Shown here piece after piece: positions 7,001-7,328 of a DNA stretch of 7,328 nucleotides. Position numbers and translations under genes: made by a program. This DNA is from Fidelibacterota bacterium (GTDB taxonomy: Bacteria; Fidelibacterota; Marinisomatia; Marinisomatales; UBA8229): assembly GCA_003535775.1 (NCBI GenBank), contig DPYO01000079.1, positions 3,364 through 10,691 on the forward strand, read 5' to 3'. Every line of letters starts with the position of its first letter. Positions within the stretch are counted from its first letter, which is position 1. Under the pieces are notes generated by a model, which worked only from the letters and a program-made list of their open reading frames with translations, made no database searches and had not been told where the DNA came from.

Positions 7001-7328
7001 GATATTGTGATTCTATTTCCTGAAGGTCTTCCAGAAGTTCATCATAATTCCGGTATCCATATAAATCTCGTACCTCCCCAAAATTTTCCTTTAACTGTTC
7101 TTCAGTTTGTGTAATAGTAATATGGAAGCCTCGTGTTAATAATTCCCCATATTGAGATTTTGAAACCACTAAATCCAGAAATTCCCCAGGTTTGAAGGCA
7201 GCAACATCGTAATCGGTTTCGTTAAATTCAGTTAATACAGTTTTATCCGGATCAACAAATCTGACTACCATTCTTTCTTCGGCAACAAGACTTGACAAAA
7301 TCATTCCTAATCCAGCTATCAATATTCT
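4038..7328 (-). CDS. Zinc carboxypeptidase (peptidase M14) with T9SS sorting domain; 5' end just outside window
   Basis: Removes C-terminal residues from peptides outside the cell. Residue numbers here count from a TTG at 7322, but the frame stays open to 7328 and the sequence enters in the middle of a signal peptide (ILIAGLGMILSSLVA), so the true start is probably a few codons off the edge. The propeptide-like part is about 15-85 and the catalytic domain about 86-400. Zinc ligands are His164, Glu167 (HHARE) and His297 (YHSYS); substrate-binding Asn246-Arg247 lie in DPNRN; Tyr349 and the catalytic base Glu371 (FTIELG) are present. Two carboxypeptidase-regulatory-like beta domains follow (about 405-488 and 493-570), then a jelly-roll domain (574-720), a SGWNLVGLPL double module (734-872), a linker module (about 885-1000) and the sorting domain (1005-1094). 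The last codon is AAA followed by TAG. It is the first gene of the visible run, 15 nt before the next. Confidence 0.96.
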   Translation of the reverse strand, partial: RILIAGLGMILSSLVAEERMVVRFVDPDKTVLTEFNETDYDVAAFKPGEFLDLVVSKSQYGELLTRGFHITITQTEEQLKENFGEVRDLYGYRNYDELLEDLQEIESQYPDICKLYDIGNTRGKEYSMAGNSYYNDYSHEIWAMKVSDNVEEEEDEPSVFYMAEHHAREPISLEVNMYVLNHIISNYGSDPTITDEVNNKQIWFMPLVNPNGHKIVTDEVDLWWRKNIRDNNENGSINFGGGDGVDPNRNYAWNWGGEGSSGNTNSETYRGPSAFSEPEIQAMRDILGSHHFVTGITYHSYSELVLFPFGYANNIQAPDHDALEELANEMAFAIPAAGGGYYDPMPSYELYPASGTTDDYAYGEHGVFSFTIELGTEFIPPASQIEGICENNLEAALILLTRVNKKALTGHITDAESGDPVVAEIYIDGIDNTGEFRKPYESDLIFGRYYRLLQMGSYDVTFSAVGYESTTINNVGISPLQQTVLDVELEPILMIPVTGRVTDGYTGAPIAQAHLTLSSDPDNLVYSDNSGYFSFPAVYEGTYIVYAEAENYSAADIPVTITVDDYFIELEMYTFYTESFESNEFSDEWNSNGNAQWDFDTESVYNGMYSVRSGEISHDQSSSLNLNLNVTGYGQIGFHYRVASEYSTSGNYFYDGLVFSINGTEMGQYQPTEDGGTPWTYASFSVSPGEHVFVWSYIKDGGDGSTYMDEDCAWIDVVEFPPTGDSEPPVDNVEFMVNSGWNMVGLPLNVEIPSYENLFPNSVTNTLFSFNGQYVSEENLVPGIGYWIRITDEGNVSISGQAINELSISLMEGWNLIAGISTPVNVQNFIDPDGLVIPGTVYGFEDGYTETESMDPGYAYWLRSSGEGEITLSASTTTSRIRSLEASEHLNALVFNNTTLYFGEGVPKENILNYSLPPKPPAGANDIRFSGDTKLCLSDECVLEVMNSSKSLTFEFEIKDGKYWELVPVIENGAEWSGAISLSDQGQLTLDSGRDEKWILRKSALTVPEIFALHPVYPNPFNPTTTLRFAVGITHASSLLQVFDITGRLVETLIDEHLRPGSHSVQWNASRFSSGVYFVHLESESFSQSQKVILLK
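4041..4310 (-). other. T9SS C-terminal sorting domain of the M14 protein
   Basis: Residues 1005-1094 of the carboxypeptidase: VPEIFALHPVYPNPFNPTT, then a FlgD-like beta sandwich with FDITGRLVETL, GSHSVQWNAS and SSGVYFVHLES, ending QKVILLK. This is the standard type A sorting signal, which directs cargo through the outer membrane and is usually removed when the protein is released or anchored. It also serves as the intact reference for recognising the decayed copy at 2506-2930. Confidence 0.92.
4707..5123 (-). repeat. SGWNLVGLPL double module in the M14 protein
   Basis: Residues 734-872, again in two halves: SGWNMVGLPLNV to GYWIRITDEG, and EGWNLIAGIS to AYWLRSSGEG. The spacing matches the copy in the cysteine-rich protein. 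Confidence 0.85.
5163..5603 (-). repeat. Jelly-roll (MAM/concanavalin-like) domain, copy in the M14 protein
   Basis: Residues 574-720 of the carboxypeptidase, matching the S8 copy at 219-659 over its full length and placed the same way, just before a SGWNLVGLPL module. The position in both proteins suggests the jelly-roll, the module and the C-terminus moved as one cassette onto different protease domains. Confidence 0.8.
5305..5335 (+). repeat. 31-nt perfect direct repeat, copy 2
   Basis: Identical to 364-394 over 31 bases, in the matching place of the M14 jelly-roll domain. The flanking sequence is clearly more diverged, including at synonymous positions. Confidence 0.9.

Noticed and set aside
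1..7328. CRISPR array, tRNA, insertion sequence or phage genes
   Set aside because: No regularly spaced short repeats, cloverleaf-like segment, transposase motif or terminal inverted repeats were seen; the only repeats are protein modules.

Overview
The window reads almost entirely on the minus strand as a run of secreted, multidomain proteins from an AT-rich, Gram-negative bacterium with a type IX secretion system (T9SS). The clearest sign is the C-terminus of the large protein, with a YPNPFNPTT motif, a FlgD-like beta domain and a final KVILLK. This type of terminus, joined to repeated 'SGWNLVGLPL' modules, is familiar from Marinimicrobia (SAR406) and neighbouring FCB-group candidate phyla. 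That placement is an inference from style; the window holds no phylogenetic marker.

In transcription order (right to left): (1) a zinc carboxypeptidase of family M14, 4038-7328, with all catalytic residues visible and its first few codons outside the window. (2) After 15 nt, a 363-residue cysteine-rich secreted protein, 2931-4022, starting at TTG, with 18 cysteines and one SGWNLVGLPL module. (3) A 425-nt stretch, 2506-2930, which is not empty: it holds the decayed C-terminal part of gene 2, including a broken T9SS sorting domain with in-frame stops, a frame change and two missing segments. (4) A short AT- and purine-rich leader, 2448-2505. (5) A subtilisin-family (S8, bacillopeptidase F-like) protease, 1-2447, whose 3' end lies outside the window.

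The three proteins are built from the same parts. The M14 and S8 proteases share a jelly-roll domain of about 147 residues, including a 31-nt perfectly identical stretch, and all three carry the SGWNLVGLPL module. The likely picture is a locus of surface or secreted proteases exported by T9SS for degrading external protein. The cysteine-rich protein between them has lost its sorting domain; part of it resembles a disulfide-rich protease-inhibitor fold, which is speculative.

I found no RNA genes, CRISPR arrays, insertion sequences or convincing terminators. No wholly new system can be claimed. The strongest unexpected observation is the decayed sorting domain between genes 2 and 5.
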